From: Clostridiales bacterium
GTDB lineage: Bacteria; Bacillota; Clostridia; Oscillospirales; CAG-272
NCBI GenBank assembly: GCA_018370615.1
Contig: JAGZAC010000128.1
Coordinates: 1 to 5,674, forward strand
DNA length: 5,674 nt
Direction of reading: 5' to 3'
Position numbers and translations under genes: made by a program. The notes under the pieces are model-generated. The model was not told where the DNA came from and did not search any database. It saw only the letters and a program-made list of their open reading frames with translations. Position 1 is the stretch's first letter; each line of letters begins with the position of its first letter. Below, piece after piece: positions 1-5,498 of this stretch.

Positions 1-1787
1 ACATTGGAGGTAATCGTAAGCACAGACAGAGTATGTTCTGCATTCTTATACAGAGGGTGACGACACAAGGCGTGATAAAACTGCTCAATTTGGTCCACGG
101 CAATGCTGTCCACCCGATCGTCGTCGTTTCCGTATGCCGGGTATTCCCCTTCCACAGTAAAGTCGCAGATTAGACCGGTATCCTCGTCCCGCACGCACTT
201 TACTCTGGCATATTTAATAGCGGACAGAGAATCTGCAAGTACACTGAGGCCCGCCGCACCAAAGGCCATATATCGATGCACATCTGTATCGTGCAGGGCC
301 ATCTGGGTTTTCTCGTAAGCGTATTTGTCATGCATGTAGTGGATGACGTTCATGGTATTCGCGTACGTTTTCGCAAGCCAATCCCGGTAAATATCCAGGC
401 GGCGGCAAACGGCATCATATTCCAGTATCTCGTCCGGATACGGCTCCATTTCCGGACCCAACTGTATGTTTTTTATCTCGTCCCGGCCGCCATTCAGGGC
501 CAGCAGCAGAAGCTTTGCAAGATTTGCCCGAGCGCCGAAAAATTGCATATCTTTGCCCACACGCATAGCAGAGACGCAGCAGGCAATGGCATAATCGTCC
601 CCGTAATAGGAACGCATCAAATCGTCATTTTCATATTGAATGGCACAGGTGTCTGCGGACACGGCAGCACAGTATTTTTTGAAGGCATCCGGCAGCTGGC
701 GAGACCACAAAATAGTGAGATTGGGCTCCGGTGCAGGTCCCAAATTGTATAGAGTATGTAAAAATCGGAAGGATGTCTTTGTCACCAACGGACGTCCGTC
801 CTTTCCCATGCCTCCGACCGCTTCGGTGATCCACATGGGATCCCCTCCAAAAAGCTCGTTGTATGCAGGGGTGCGCAGATGGCGGGCCATACGCAGCTTC
901 ATGACAAACTGATCGACCAGCTCCTGGGCGCCTGCCTCTGTAAGTACCCCTGCTTGGATATCCCGTTCCATGTAGATATCCAGAAAAGTAGAAACTCTAC
1001 CGAGGCTCATAGCGGCGCCGTTTTGTTCCTTGATAGCACCCAAGTATCCAAAGTACACCCACTGTATCGCCTCTCTGGCATTTTTCGCCGGACCGGATAT
1101 ATCGCACCCGTACATTGCTGCCATCTCCTTCAAATATCCCAAAAAGCGAATCTGTTGGTACAGCTCTTCACTGAGGCGGATGGTGTCTACATTCATTTCC
1201 CCGGCACCTACAGCTCTTTTGTCCTTTTCCTTTTCTTCAATCAATTTATCGATACCGTAGAGGGCCACTCTTCTGTAGTCCCCGATGATTCTGCCTCTGC
1301 CGTAGGCATCCGGCAGTCCGGTGATAATACCGCACCGCCTGGCGTTGCGCATTTCCTCTGTATACACCCGATACACGCCGTCGTTGTGGGTAGTCCTGTA
1401 CTGAAATTCATCTTCCACTTTATCAGACAACGTATATCCGTAAGCTGCACAGGCTTCTCTTGCCATTTTGATGCCGCCGAAAGGATTGACGCCCCGCCGC
1501 AGGGGCGCGTCCGTCTGCAGGCCCACAATCAGCTCGTCTTCCCTGTCCAGGTATCCGGGAGCATAATTGAGAAGGGAGGACACTGTCTGCGTTTCCACAT
1601 CCAGCATGCCGCCCCGCTCTCGTTCCTCTGCAAGCAAGGCGTCCAGCTTTGTCTTTAGGCGGACGGTACTCTCAGTAGGACCGACAAGAAAGGATTCGTC
1701 CCCCGTATAAGGTGTGTAGTTTTTCTGAATAAAATCCCGCACGTCAATTTTTGTATTCCAGGTTCCTTTTTTGAAATCTGCAGCCAT
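1..1787 (-). CDS. pflB: Formate C-acetyltransferase (pyruvate formate-lyase), C-terminus beyond window
   Basis: This enzyme converts pyruvate and CoA to acetyl-CoA and formate in anaerobic fermentation, using a glycyl radical in the cytoplasm. The minus-strand frame is open from the ATG at 1787 to the window edge, giving 595 codons. Family signatures are clear: the adjacent active-site cysteines C403-C404 (576-581) sit in ACCVSAM, followed by VGKDMQFFGARANLAK, and the last visible residues are LTITSNV. Against the roughly 760-residue E. coli enzyme (Cys418/Cys419), about 150 residues are missing, including the RVSGYA-type glycyl-radical loop, so radical competence cannot be checked here. The start is set by AGGAGG at 1795-1800, seven bases before the ATG. 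No frameshift is visible. A ZTP riboswitch and terminator lie upstream on the same strand and probably control it. The activating enzyme PflA would be expected beyond the left edge but is not visible. Confidence 0.97.
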   Translation of the reverse strand, partial: MAADFKKGTWNTKIDVRDFIQKNYTPYTGDESFLVGPTESTVRLKTKLDALLAEERERGGMLDVETQTVSSLLNYAPGYLDREDELIVGLQTDAPLRRGVNPFGGIKMAREACAAYGYTLSDKVEDEFQYRTTHNDGVYRVYTEEMRNARRCGIITGLPDAYGRGRIIGDYRRVALYGIDKLIEEKEKDKRAVGAGEMNVDTIRLSEELYQQIRFLGYLKEMAAMYGCDISGPAKNAREAIQWVYFGYLGAIKEQNGAAMSLGRVSTFLDIYMERDIQAGVLTEAGAQELVDQFVMKLRMARHLRTPAYNELFGGDPMWITEAVGGMGKDGRPLVTKTSFRFLHTLYNLGPAPEPNLTILWSRQLPDAFKKYCAAVSADTCAIQYENDDLMRSYYGDDYAIACCVSAMRVGKDMQFFGARANLAKLLLLALNGGRDEIKNIQLGPEMEPYPDEILEYDAVCRRLDIYRDWLAKTYANTMNVIHYMHDKYAYEKTQMALHDTDVHRYMAFGAAGLSVLADSLSAIKYARVKCVRDEDTGLICDFTVEGEYPAYGNDDDRVDSIAVDQIEQFYHALCRHPLYKNAEHTLSVLTITSN

Positions 1788-1805
1788 TTTGCATCCTCCT
1801 ATGAT

Positions 1806-1822
1806 AATAAGCAATTCTTATT
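1806..1822. repeat. Short perfect inverted repeat just upstream of the pfl ribosome binding site
   Basis: AATAAG and CTTATT are perfect 6-bp arms around a 5-base spacer, ending about five bases from the pfl Shine-Dalgarno site. In the mRNA this would be a weak A/U hairpin. It could be an operator half-site pair or chance in an AT-rich stretch. I do not recognise a known repressor site. Confidence 0.3.
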
Positions 1823-1829
1823 GAGACAA

Positions 1830-1913
1830 CCCCTCCGCCGCGGCTTTACCGCGGCACCACCCCTTAGGAAGGGGAGGCATGGATTGCGGAAGGCTGTAAG
1901 GAGCCATCCGCAA
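1830..1913. repeat. GC-rich multi-hairpin intergenic repeat element in the pfl leader
   Basis: Three adjacent inverted repeats form a compact block unlike the flanking AT-rich DNA. GCCGCGG and CCGCGGC (1837-1855) have a 5-base loop. CCCCTT and AAGGGG (1860-1874) have a 3-base loop. TTGCGGA-n-GGCT pairs with AGCC-n-TCCGCAA (1884-1913) around a 6-base loop. CCTCC (1832-1836) can also pair with GGAGG (1873-1877) outside the first hairpin. The arrangement resembles, from memory, dispersed intergenic palindromic elements of clostridial gut genomes with CCCCTCC and GGGGAGG edges, possibly MITE-like. Without the rest of the genome, repetition itself cannot be shown. The block lies inside the transcribed leader of pfl and has no T-tract on the minus strand that would make it a terminator. 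Confidence 0.5.
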
Positions 1914-1985
1914 CTCCCACTTTAAAGAAAGTAAGTGTCCCCCTTTTTGTGTGCTTCGCCATCTATTTCGTCAACTTTGCCATAC

Positions 1986-2015
1986 AAAAAGGGCAGTCTC
2001 ATCACGAGGCTGCCC
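1986..2015 (-). terminator. Intrinsic terminator of the ZTP riboswitch expression platform
   Basis: On the minus strand GGGCAGCCTC and GAGACTGCCC form a 10-position stem with one C/A mismatch and a GTGAT loop, followed at once by five Ts (1986-1990). The 5' arm begins with the GGGCA that also ends the ZTP aptamer, so aptamer and terminator are mutually exclusive. Termination should occur when ZTP/ZMP is absent. The site may also stop readthrough from the GH172 gene upstream, which has no obvious terminator of its own. Confidence 0.85.
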
Positions 2016-2096
2016 AGACGGTCGGCAAAGCGCTTTTTACTTCATGTGGTAAGCTCCACCAGCGGCAATACCGCTGCCCGTCAGTAATAAAAAGCG
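2011..2096 (-). promoter_or_regulatory. ZTP/ZMP riboswitch (pfl motif) aptamer
   Basis: This RNA senses the purine intermediates ZMP/ZTP, a sign of 10-formyl-tetrahydrofolate shortage. On the minus strand P1 is a perfect 9-bp helix, CGCTTTTTA (2096-2088) with TAAAAAGCG (2039-2031). The conserved strand TTACTGACGG (2087-2078) follows. P2 is GTGG/CCAC (2059-2056 with 2049-2046), then ATGAAG (2045-2040). The 3' domain, GCCGACCGTCTGGGCA (2026-2011), is the family hallmark. GACGG (2082-2078) pairs perfectly with CCGTC (2021-2017), giving the expected pseudoknot. An additional hairpin, CAGCGG-TATTG-CCGCTG (2076-2060), sits between the pseudoknot strand and P2, where close relatives I recall have only a couple of bases. 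The downstream gene is pfl, the classic target after which the motif was named. An ON switch through the overlapping terminator is inferred. Family assignment is from memory of the consensus. Confidence 0.88.
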
Positions 2097-2115
2097 TTGT
2101 ATTTGTACTATATAT

Positions 2116-2144
2116 AGCTTATCCTAAAAATCATATTCTGTCAA
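2116..2144 (-). promoter_or_regulatory. SigA-type promoter for the ZTP riboswitch-pfl transcript
   Basis: A perfect TTGACA -35 box (2144-2139) is followed after 17 bases by TAAGCT (2121-2116), which keeps the three most conserved -10 positions (T1, A2, T6). The predicted start near 2109 lies about 13 bases before aptamer helix P1. The promoter begins about 40 bases after the GH172 stop codon, so pfl can be transcribed on its own. Confidence 0.7.
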
Positions 2145-2186
2145 TGGGACATTTTCATAAGAAATACTGAAAAACTACCCTTTCTT

Positions 2187-4007
2187 TTATACTTTCCATA
2201 TGATAAACACGGTATACTCAAAATCGGAAAAGATATTTTGCACATCGATCTCCACCTGCAATACTTCCTTGCCTGCCGTGACAGATGCAGGTATATAAAA
2301 ATCGTGATCGGCAAAGGCGGTATCCGTATTGTACCCAGGATTATACCAGTCTCCCACCGGTACACCGTCTACGTAAACAGTGCCTCCCTGCGGAGACAGG
2401 GACTGATCATACAGGCGGCGCAGGCAGACACCGTCGTTTTCCGGCTGAATTGCCACTTGAAATTGAATCTTCCCTTTTTTATGCAAAAACCCGTCTTTTT
2501 CCAGTATAGGGGCCTTGCGCTCTGCTTCTACCTTTGCTGCAAGGAAGGTGGCATCGGCGTTGTCTGACGTATATCCGTGCTGAGACCGGGACACCGCGCT
2601 CCCCACATAGATAAAATCTGTCTGAGTGAAAAGGCCGTCCGGCTGACGGTAAGACATGCATAGACTGGAATAGTCCGAATAGGTCTGGCCTACTGCACCG
2701 TGCTGAATTGCAAGACGTATCCCATCCACAAAGCTAATGGGCATATCATGCAAAAACCGGTAATACCCGGCGGGATATTTAAAGGAACCCTTCACAGTGG
2801 AATCGTTCATCAAATACACATCATTCACACAGCCGGCACACGGGGAATCGTATTTCAGGTTGGGCCAGTAGCAGCCCAGGTAAAAATCTTCCGTACCCGT
2901 GCCGTTGATCTGGGGAGTGCGCGCCCCGTTTATATAAAAATGCTCGTTGCCTTCGCAGTACTGCCCGCCATGGCAGGTCTGTATGATGCCTACAATATGG
3001 CCGCGGCCGAAAAAGTCTCCAATCAGCCAGTCGTCAAACAGCTCTGTGAGCCCCTTCCGAAAGTCTGCATGAAAATACCCTGTCTCTTGCTGCAGATATG
3101 TGTTCTCCTCTATTGTCAGCTGCAGGGTCAATTCGATGGGCTTGTCAGAGATGTTTACGAGAGTGATAACTGCAGACTTCCAAAAGGGCATCGGCAGATA
3201 CAGAGACATGACGGTCTGTCCGTTTTCTGTATATGTGTCTACAGCGTGGGTGTGAACTTCTGTAAACCCAAAGGGCTGCGCAAACATATAGAGCAGCGGC
3301 GCCGCAACCTGGGAGATCAGCTCCCCATCCCAAGAAATATCCAAATTTACATCCTCCAGCCTTGTACCTTCCGCCGCTATGACAGTAAATTTGGCAATCA
3401 CGCCCGGCGCATCCAACTGAAAAGCATTGGTATACATGGAAGTGAGGGTCAGCGATTTTTCAAGCGTACTGCCCTCCGGCGCCGGCCTTTCTCCGGCAAA
3501 GGCCTGGCGAAAGGCCTCGCTCCTGCCGCCGACTGTCGTCATATCCACATCATCCGTATATTTCTCATACATGATATGGTAATAAAAATCCAACTTCCCC
3601 GTCGCCGTAATCTTCAGCCCATTTGTATATGGAATGGGAATAAAACAGTTGCCCGCACGGCAATCCGCCTCGTCGTAATGGCCCCGCTCCTCAAGGGTAT
3701 TGCCCACGCCGGACAGCTCCGGCACCGCACCGGTAAACAGGCCCATCAGGGATACAGTATACCGAGGTTCGTCGCTGCCATCAAAATAAAAGGAAAGAAT
3801 TGTCTCCTCCGTTACAATCGCAGACCAGATACTTCGGATACATCCCTTTCCCCGTTCGTCAAACAGCACCATGGAACCGTCCGTATCCTGATATAAAAAC
3901 TGGCCGAAATCCCCATTATCCGCCTTTCTGTCAAAGCTGGATACTTGAAGCGTACGTCTGCATGGCTCCAAAATAGGAAGATTTTTCAAATCAAAATAGT
4001 CGCGCAT
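2187..4007 (-). CDS. GH172 (DUF2961) family glycoside hydrolase, cytoplasmic
   Basis: This 606-residue protein belongs to the DUF2961 family, now CAZy GH172, whose characterised members act on furanosides such as difructose dianhydride I and D-arabinan fragments. Family features are visible along the chain: FDG near residue 75, a long beta-rich middle, FFGRGHIVG around 332-340, CEGNE at 351-355, GTGTEDFY at 369-376, and a YYRF...DYSS block further on. E352 and E373 are 21 residues apart, the same separation as the nucleophile and acid/base (Glu270, Glu291) I recall for alpha-FFase1, so they are the likely catalytic pair. There is no signal peptide, which suggests it works on imported oligosaccharides. 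The start is supported by GGGAG (4015-4019) seven bases before ATG. It has its own promoter, and no transporter or sugar kinase lies beside it in the window, so the substrate is unknown. Confidence 0.92.
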   Translation of the reverse strand: MRDYFDLKNLPILEPCRRTLQVSSFDRKADNGDFGQFLYQDTDGSMVLFDERGKGCIRSIWSAIVTEETILSFYFDGSDEPRYTVSLMGLFTGAVPELSGVGNTLEERGHYDEADCRAGNCFIPIPYTNGLKITATGKLDFYYHIMYEKYTDDVDMTTVGGRSEAFRQAFAGERPAPEGSTLEKSLTLTSMYTNAFQLDAPGVIAKFTVIAAEGTRLEDVNLDISWDGELISQVAAPLLYMFAQPFGFTEVHTHAVDTYTENGQTVMSLYLPMPFWKSAVITLVNISDKPIELTLQLTIEENTYLQQETGYFHADFRKGLTELFDDWLIGDFFGRGHIVGIIQTCHGGQYCEGNEHFYINGARTPQINGTGTEDFYLGCYWPNLKYDSPCAGCVNDVYLMNDSTVKGSFKYPAGYYRFLHDMPISFVDGIRLAIQHGAVGQTYSDYSSLCMSYRQPDGLFTQTDFIYVGSAVSRSQHGYTSDNADATFLAAKVEAERKAPILEKDGFLHKKGKIQFQVAIQPENDGVCLRRLYDQSLSPQGGTVYVDGVPVGDWYNPGYNTDTAFADHDFYIPASVTAGKEVLQVEIDVQNIFSDFEYTVFIIWKV

Positions 4008-4043
4008 GTCTGTTCTCCCAACATATTTGTTTTTGTCCCTCCT

Positions 4044-4072
4044 ATTATATGGGAGGTAACATATAAAGTCAA
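4044..4072 (-). promoter_or_regulatory. Near-consensus promoter for the GH172 gene, with inverted repeat over the -10
   Basis: TTGACT (4072-4067), a 17-base spacer and a perfect TATAAT (4049-4044) lie about 37 bases upstream of the GH172 ATG. The -10 box is flanked by CCTCC and GGAGG, inverted arms nine bases apart. That arrangement could be an operator for a repressor, as expected for a sugar-utilisation gene, or the GGAGG may be coincidental because it is too far from the start to act as a ribosome binding site. Confidence 0.88.
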
Positions 4073-4108
4073 TGTTTCTGGAGCTTTTTATAAAATTTTT
4101 TTGCTGTT

Positions 4109-4140
4109 AAAAGTCCCCACCCCGTATATCCGGGGCGGGG
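4109..4140 (-). terminator. Strong intrinsic terminator after the dcd-ferredoxin transcript
   Basis: On the minus strand CCCCGCCCCG and CGGGGTGGGG pair over 10 positions (one G-U) around a GATATA loop, followed by AC and four Ts. It starts four bases past the ferredoxin stop codon and cleanly separates that unit from the GH172 promoter. Confidence 0.9.
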
Positions 4141-4144
4141 GCCT

Positions 4145-4333
4145 TTACTCTTCTACTGTAATTACCGATACGGGGCAGCTGTTTTCCGCCCGTTTTGCGT
4201 TATCTATATTGTCCTTTGTCACTTCTCCATATGCTTCGGCCAGGCCGTCGTCTGCAATTCGAAACACCTCCGGGCATATATCCGGACAAAGACCGCAGCC
4301 GATGCAGCCGTCTCGATCAACTACCGCATTCAT
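4145..4333 (-). CDS. Single-cluster [4Fe-4S] ferredoxin
   Basis: This 62-residue cytoplasmic electron carrier matches the short one-cluster ferredoxins of anaerobes such as Thermotoga. Cluster ligands are predicted as C10, C13 and C16 in CIGCGLC, plus C53 in ENSCP. C20, in the following ICP, is the extra cysteine that in some relatives forms a disulfide with a second internal cysteine. No such partner exists between residues 21 and 52, so C20 is free or could support cluster rearrangement. The chain is acidic, as usual for ferredoxins. The start has GAGG about 10 bases upstream. It begins 95 bases after the dCTP deaminase stop with no terminator between, so the two are probably cotranscribed, although no biochemical link is evident. 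The redox partner is unknown. Confidence 0.93.
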   Translation of the reverse strand: MNAVVDRDGCIGCGLCPDICPEVFRIADDGLAEAYGEVTKDNIDNAKRAENSCPVSVITVEE

Positions 4334-4428
4334 ACTCTTGCAACCTCATTTCCAAATTCCGGCATGGGCGCGCCATACCTGTCTGCTTTAGTATGGCCAC
4401 AAAGCTGTATAAATATTCCCGGCAATCC

Positions 4429-4962
4429 TCAAATTTCTTTATCCATATAGATACGTGAACCTGTGGCGCCTCGCTGTCCCTGATATTTCCCCCGGTATGG
4501 GGTTTCCGCATGCCTGTCCAGCTGGGCAAATACCAGCTGACCGACCCGGCGGCCCGCCTCCAATTCGATAGCACATCGGCTTGCATTGTACAGCTCCAGC
4601 GTAATCTCCCCCTCAAACCCGGGGTCCACCCATCCGGCATTCTGAATAAACAGCCCCAGCCTGCCGATAGAACTACGTCCCTCCACAAAGGCAGTTAAAT
4701 CGTCCCCCAACCTAAAATATTCCATCGTCGTAGCCAGTACAAACTGGCCAGGCATGAGCAAATACCTCTCCGACTGAATCGTTTTATATCGTATTTCACT
4801 GCCCAGATGTATGACCCCATCGCAGTTGTCCTCCACAATGCTGTATGTATCTCCGATGCGTATATCCACACTGGCCGGCTGTATTTGTCCCGGCTCCATC
4901 GGCTCAATCGAAAGACGGCCGCAGGACAAATATTCCCGAATTGTTTTATCAGACAGTATCAT
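4429..4962 (-). CDS. dcd: dCTP deaminase, probably bifunctional dCTP deaminase/dUTPase type
   Basis: The 177-residue protein belongs to the dCTP deaminase/dUTPase trimeric family, which supplies dUMP or dUTP for thymidylate synthesis. Motifs in order are PASVDIRIG at 29-37, GRSSIGRLG at 95-103, NAGWVDPGF at 108-116, ITLELYN at 120-126 with the probable catalytic E123, and GKYQGQRGATGSR at 158-170. S97, R101 and A109 match conserved active-site positions. The A-G pair after the deaminase loop and the YQGQRG tail resemble the Mycobacterium tuberculosis bifunctional enzyme (TAGFIDPGF) rather than E. coli Dcd (TAHRIDPGW). The usual Thr is Asn here (N108), so dUTPase activity is inferred rather than certain. 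The ATG is preceded by AAAGGAAA and lies about 40 bases from a good promoter. Confidence 0.93.
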   Translation of the reverse strand: MILSDKTIREYLSCGRLSIEPMEPGQIQPASVDIRIGDTYSIVEDNCDGVIHLGSEIRYKTIQSERYLLMPGQFVLATTMEYFRLGDDLTAFVEGRSSIGRLGLFIQNAGWVDPGFEGEITLELYNASRCAIELEAGRRVGQLVFAQLDRHAETPYRGKYQGQRGATGSRIYMDKEI

Positions 4963-5004
4963 TGTAATTTCCTTTCCTTTGGGGAGAAATTAGACATTTT
5001 TAAT

Positions 5005-5034
5005 ATTGTACCATATTTTCTAGGACTCGTACAA
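5005..5034 (-). promoter_or_regulatory. Promoter for dcd-ferredoxin
   Basis: TACAAT (5010-5005), preceded by an extended -10 TGG, lies 18 bases from TTGTAC (5034-5029). Transcription would begin near 4998, about 36 bases before the dcd ATG. Confidence 0.75.
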
Positions 5035-5046
5035 GCAAAAACAGCA

Positions 5047-5086
5047 CATTTTATCATAATGCATGGCTATGCATTCCAATAAAATG
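5047..5086. repeat. 40-bp interrupted inverted repeat upstream of the dcd promoter
   Basis: CATTTTAT (5047-5054) pairs with ATAAAATG (5079-5086), and inside them AATGCAT (5058-5064) pairs with ATGCATT (5069-5075) around GGCT. Three mismatched bases separate inner and outer arms on each side. No T-tract follows directly on either strand, although a GTTTTT occurs eleven bases further on the minus strand. It ends about 12 bases above the dcd -35 box, so it could be an operator, a weak terminator for the cysteine-rich gene, or a small mobile remnant. Confidence 0.55.
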
Positions 5087-5104
5087 CGCTATTTTCTTTA
5101 TGTA

Positions 5105-5124
5105 GCAGAGCGTTGCCGCTCTGC
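5105..5124 (-). terminator. GNRA-loop hairpin after the cysteine-rich gene (possible terminator)
   Basis: On the minus strand GCAGAGCG and CGCTCTGC form a perfect 8-bp stem closed by a GCAA tetraloop, beginning 18 bases past the stop codon. No T-run follows, so it may protect the mRNA 3' end or end transcription only weakly, perhaps together with the next palindrome. Confidence 0.45.
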
Positions 5125-5142
5125 AATAAGTTGTCAGCCTAG

Positions 5143-5409
5143 TTATCTGCAGCCGAATACACGCCGAATGCCACGGCAGAAGCAAGAGTTGCAGAAAGAG
5201 CCCTCACGTGCTTCCGATTCTCCGCACGCCTCTTCACATCTTTCTTCGCATCTTTCTTCGCACCGTTCTCTGCACCGGTTCATGCAGGATGCACCGCTCC
5301 TTGAGCAAGTGCGGCGTTCTGTCTGGCGCTCTGCAACAATTCCGCAACTGCAATTTGTATCTCTGAATTCTGCAGAATTTCTGGCTTCGTTATTAAAACC
5401 ACAACACAT
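5143..5409 (-). CDS. Small cysteine-rich protein with CX3C repeats, function unknown
   Basis: I do not recognise this 88-residue protein. Fifteen residues are cysteine: 2, 3, 20, 22, 35, 42, 46, 50, 54, 58, 62, 73, 76, 78 and 87. Residues 42-62 hold six cysteines at an exact four-residue spacing with Arg/Glu between (RCEERCEER), encoded by 12-bp tandem repeats. The C-terminal part has CNSCFC. No signal peptide or membrane segment is seen. The ATG at 5409 is preferred because GGGGG ends nine bases upstream and a good promoter lies ahead. An in-frame GTG at 5451 and ATG at 5445 would extend it by 14 or 12 residues, but they fall at the predicted transcription start. Possible roles include metal binding, a spore or coat structural protein, or a modified peptide; none is shown. 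A plus-strand frame covers the same DNA but lacks a ribosome site. Confidence 0.6.
   Translation of the reverse strand: MCCGFNNEARNSAEFRDTNCSCGIVAERQTERRTCSRSGASCMNRCRERCEERCEERCEEACGESEAREGSFCNSCFCRGIRRVFGCR
5224..5286. repeat. 12-bp in-frame tandem repeats encoding the CX3C array
   Basis: Cysteine codons (GCA or ACA on the plus strand) recur every 12 bases at 5224, 5236, 5248, 5260, 5272 and 5284. The two central units (5236-5247 and 5248-5259) differ at a single base, and the outer ones have diverged. This indicates growth by unit duplication within a gene. Confidence 0.85.
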
Positions 5410-5435
5410 AATATTCTTCCCCCATTTACATTTTT

Positions 5436-5453
5436 GTGTGGACATCCCCACAC
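5436..5453. repeat. Perfect 6-bp inverted repeat at the predicted start of the cysteine-rich transcript
   Basis: GTGTGG and CCACAC flank a 6-base spacer, just downstream of the -10 box. It overlaps the predicted transcription start and could be an operator or a 5'-end mRNA hairpin. Confidence 0.4.
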
Positions 5454-5457
5454 CTAC

Positions 5458-5487
5458 AGTATATGAGGGAAATTATATATGGTGCAA
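5458..5487 (-). promoter_or_regulatory. Promoter for the cysteine-rich gene
   Basis: TTGCAC (5487-5482), an 18-base spacer and TATACT (5463-5458) place a start near 5451. This leaves a leader of about 40 bases before the ATG at 5409 and supports that start codon. Confidence 0.6.
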
Positions 5488-5498
5488 GCATATGCGCC

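Noticed and set aside
879..1658. Long plus-strand open frame of 259 codons
   Set aside because: It lies antisense within pyruvate formate-lyase, whose protein signatures are unmistakable on the other strand, and it has no recognisable domain or ribosome site.
1796..1829. Promoter-like TTGTCT-17-TATCAT just before pfl
   Set aside because: Transcription would begin inside or after the Shine-Dalgarno site, leaving no usable leader.
1969..1974. TTGACG on the minus strand as a second pfl promoter below the terminator
   Set aside because: No acceptable -10 box occurs at 16-18 bases.
2031..2096. tRNA-like or three-way-junction small RNA
   Set aside because: The arms do not match tRNA loops, and the conserved strands and pseudoknot fit a ZTP aptamer.
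2700..3896. 398-codon plus-strand open frame
   Set aside because: It is antisense to the GH172 coding region, with composition (many His, Arg, Gln, Ile) typical of a shadow frame.
4317..4688. 123-codon minus-strand frame overlapping the dcd end and the ferredoxin start
   Set aside because: It is out of frame with dcd, whose conserved tail (YQGQRG) occupies the same DNA, and it resembles no family.
5224..5286. Tandem repeats as a CRISPR array
   Set aside because: Units are 12 bp, contiguous and in-frame with a coding region, without spacers.
5143..5409. SCIFF/ranthipeptide precursor
   Set aside because: SCIFF precursors are about 45 residues with six cysteines and sit beside a radical SAM maturase. 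This protein is 88 residues with 15 cysteines, and no maturase is in the window. Only the CX3C spacing is reminiscent.
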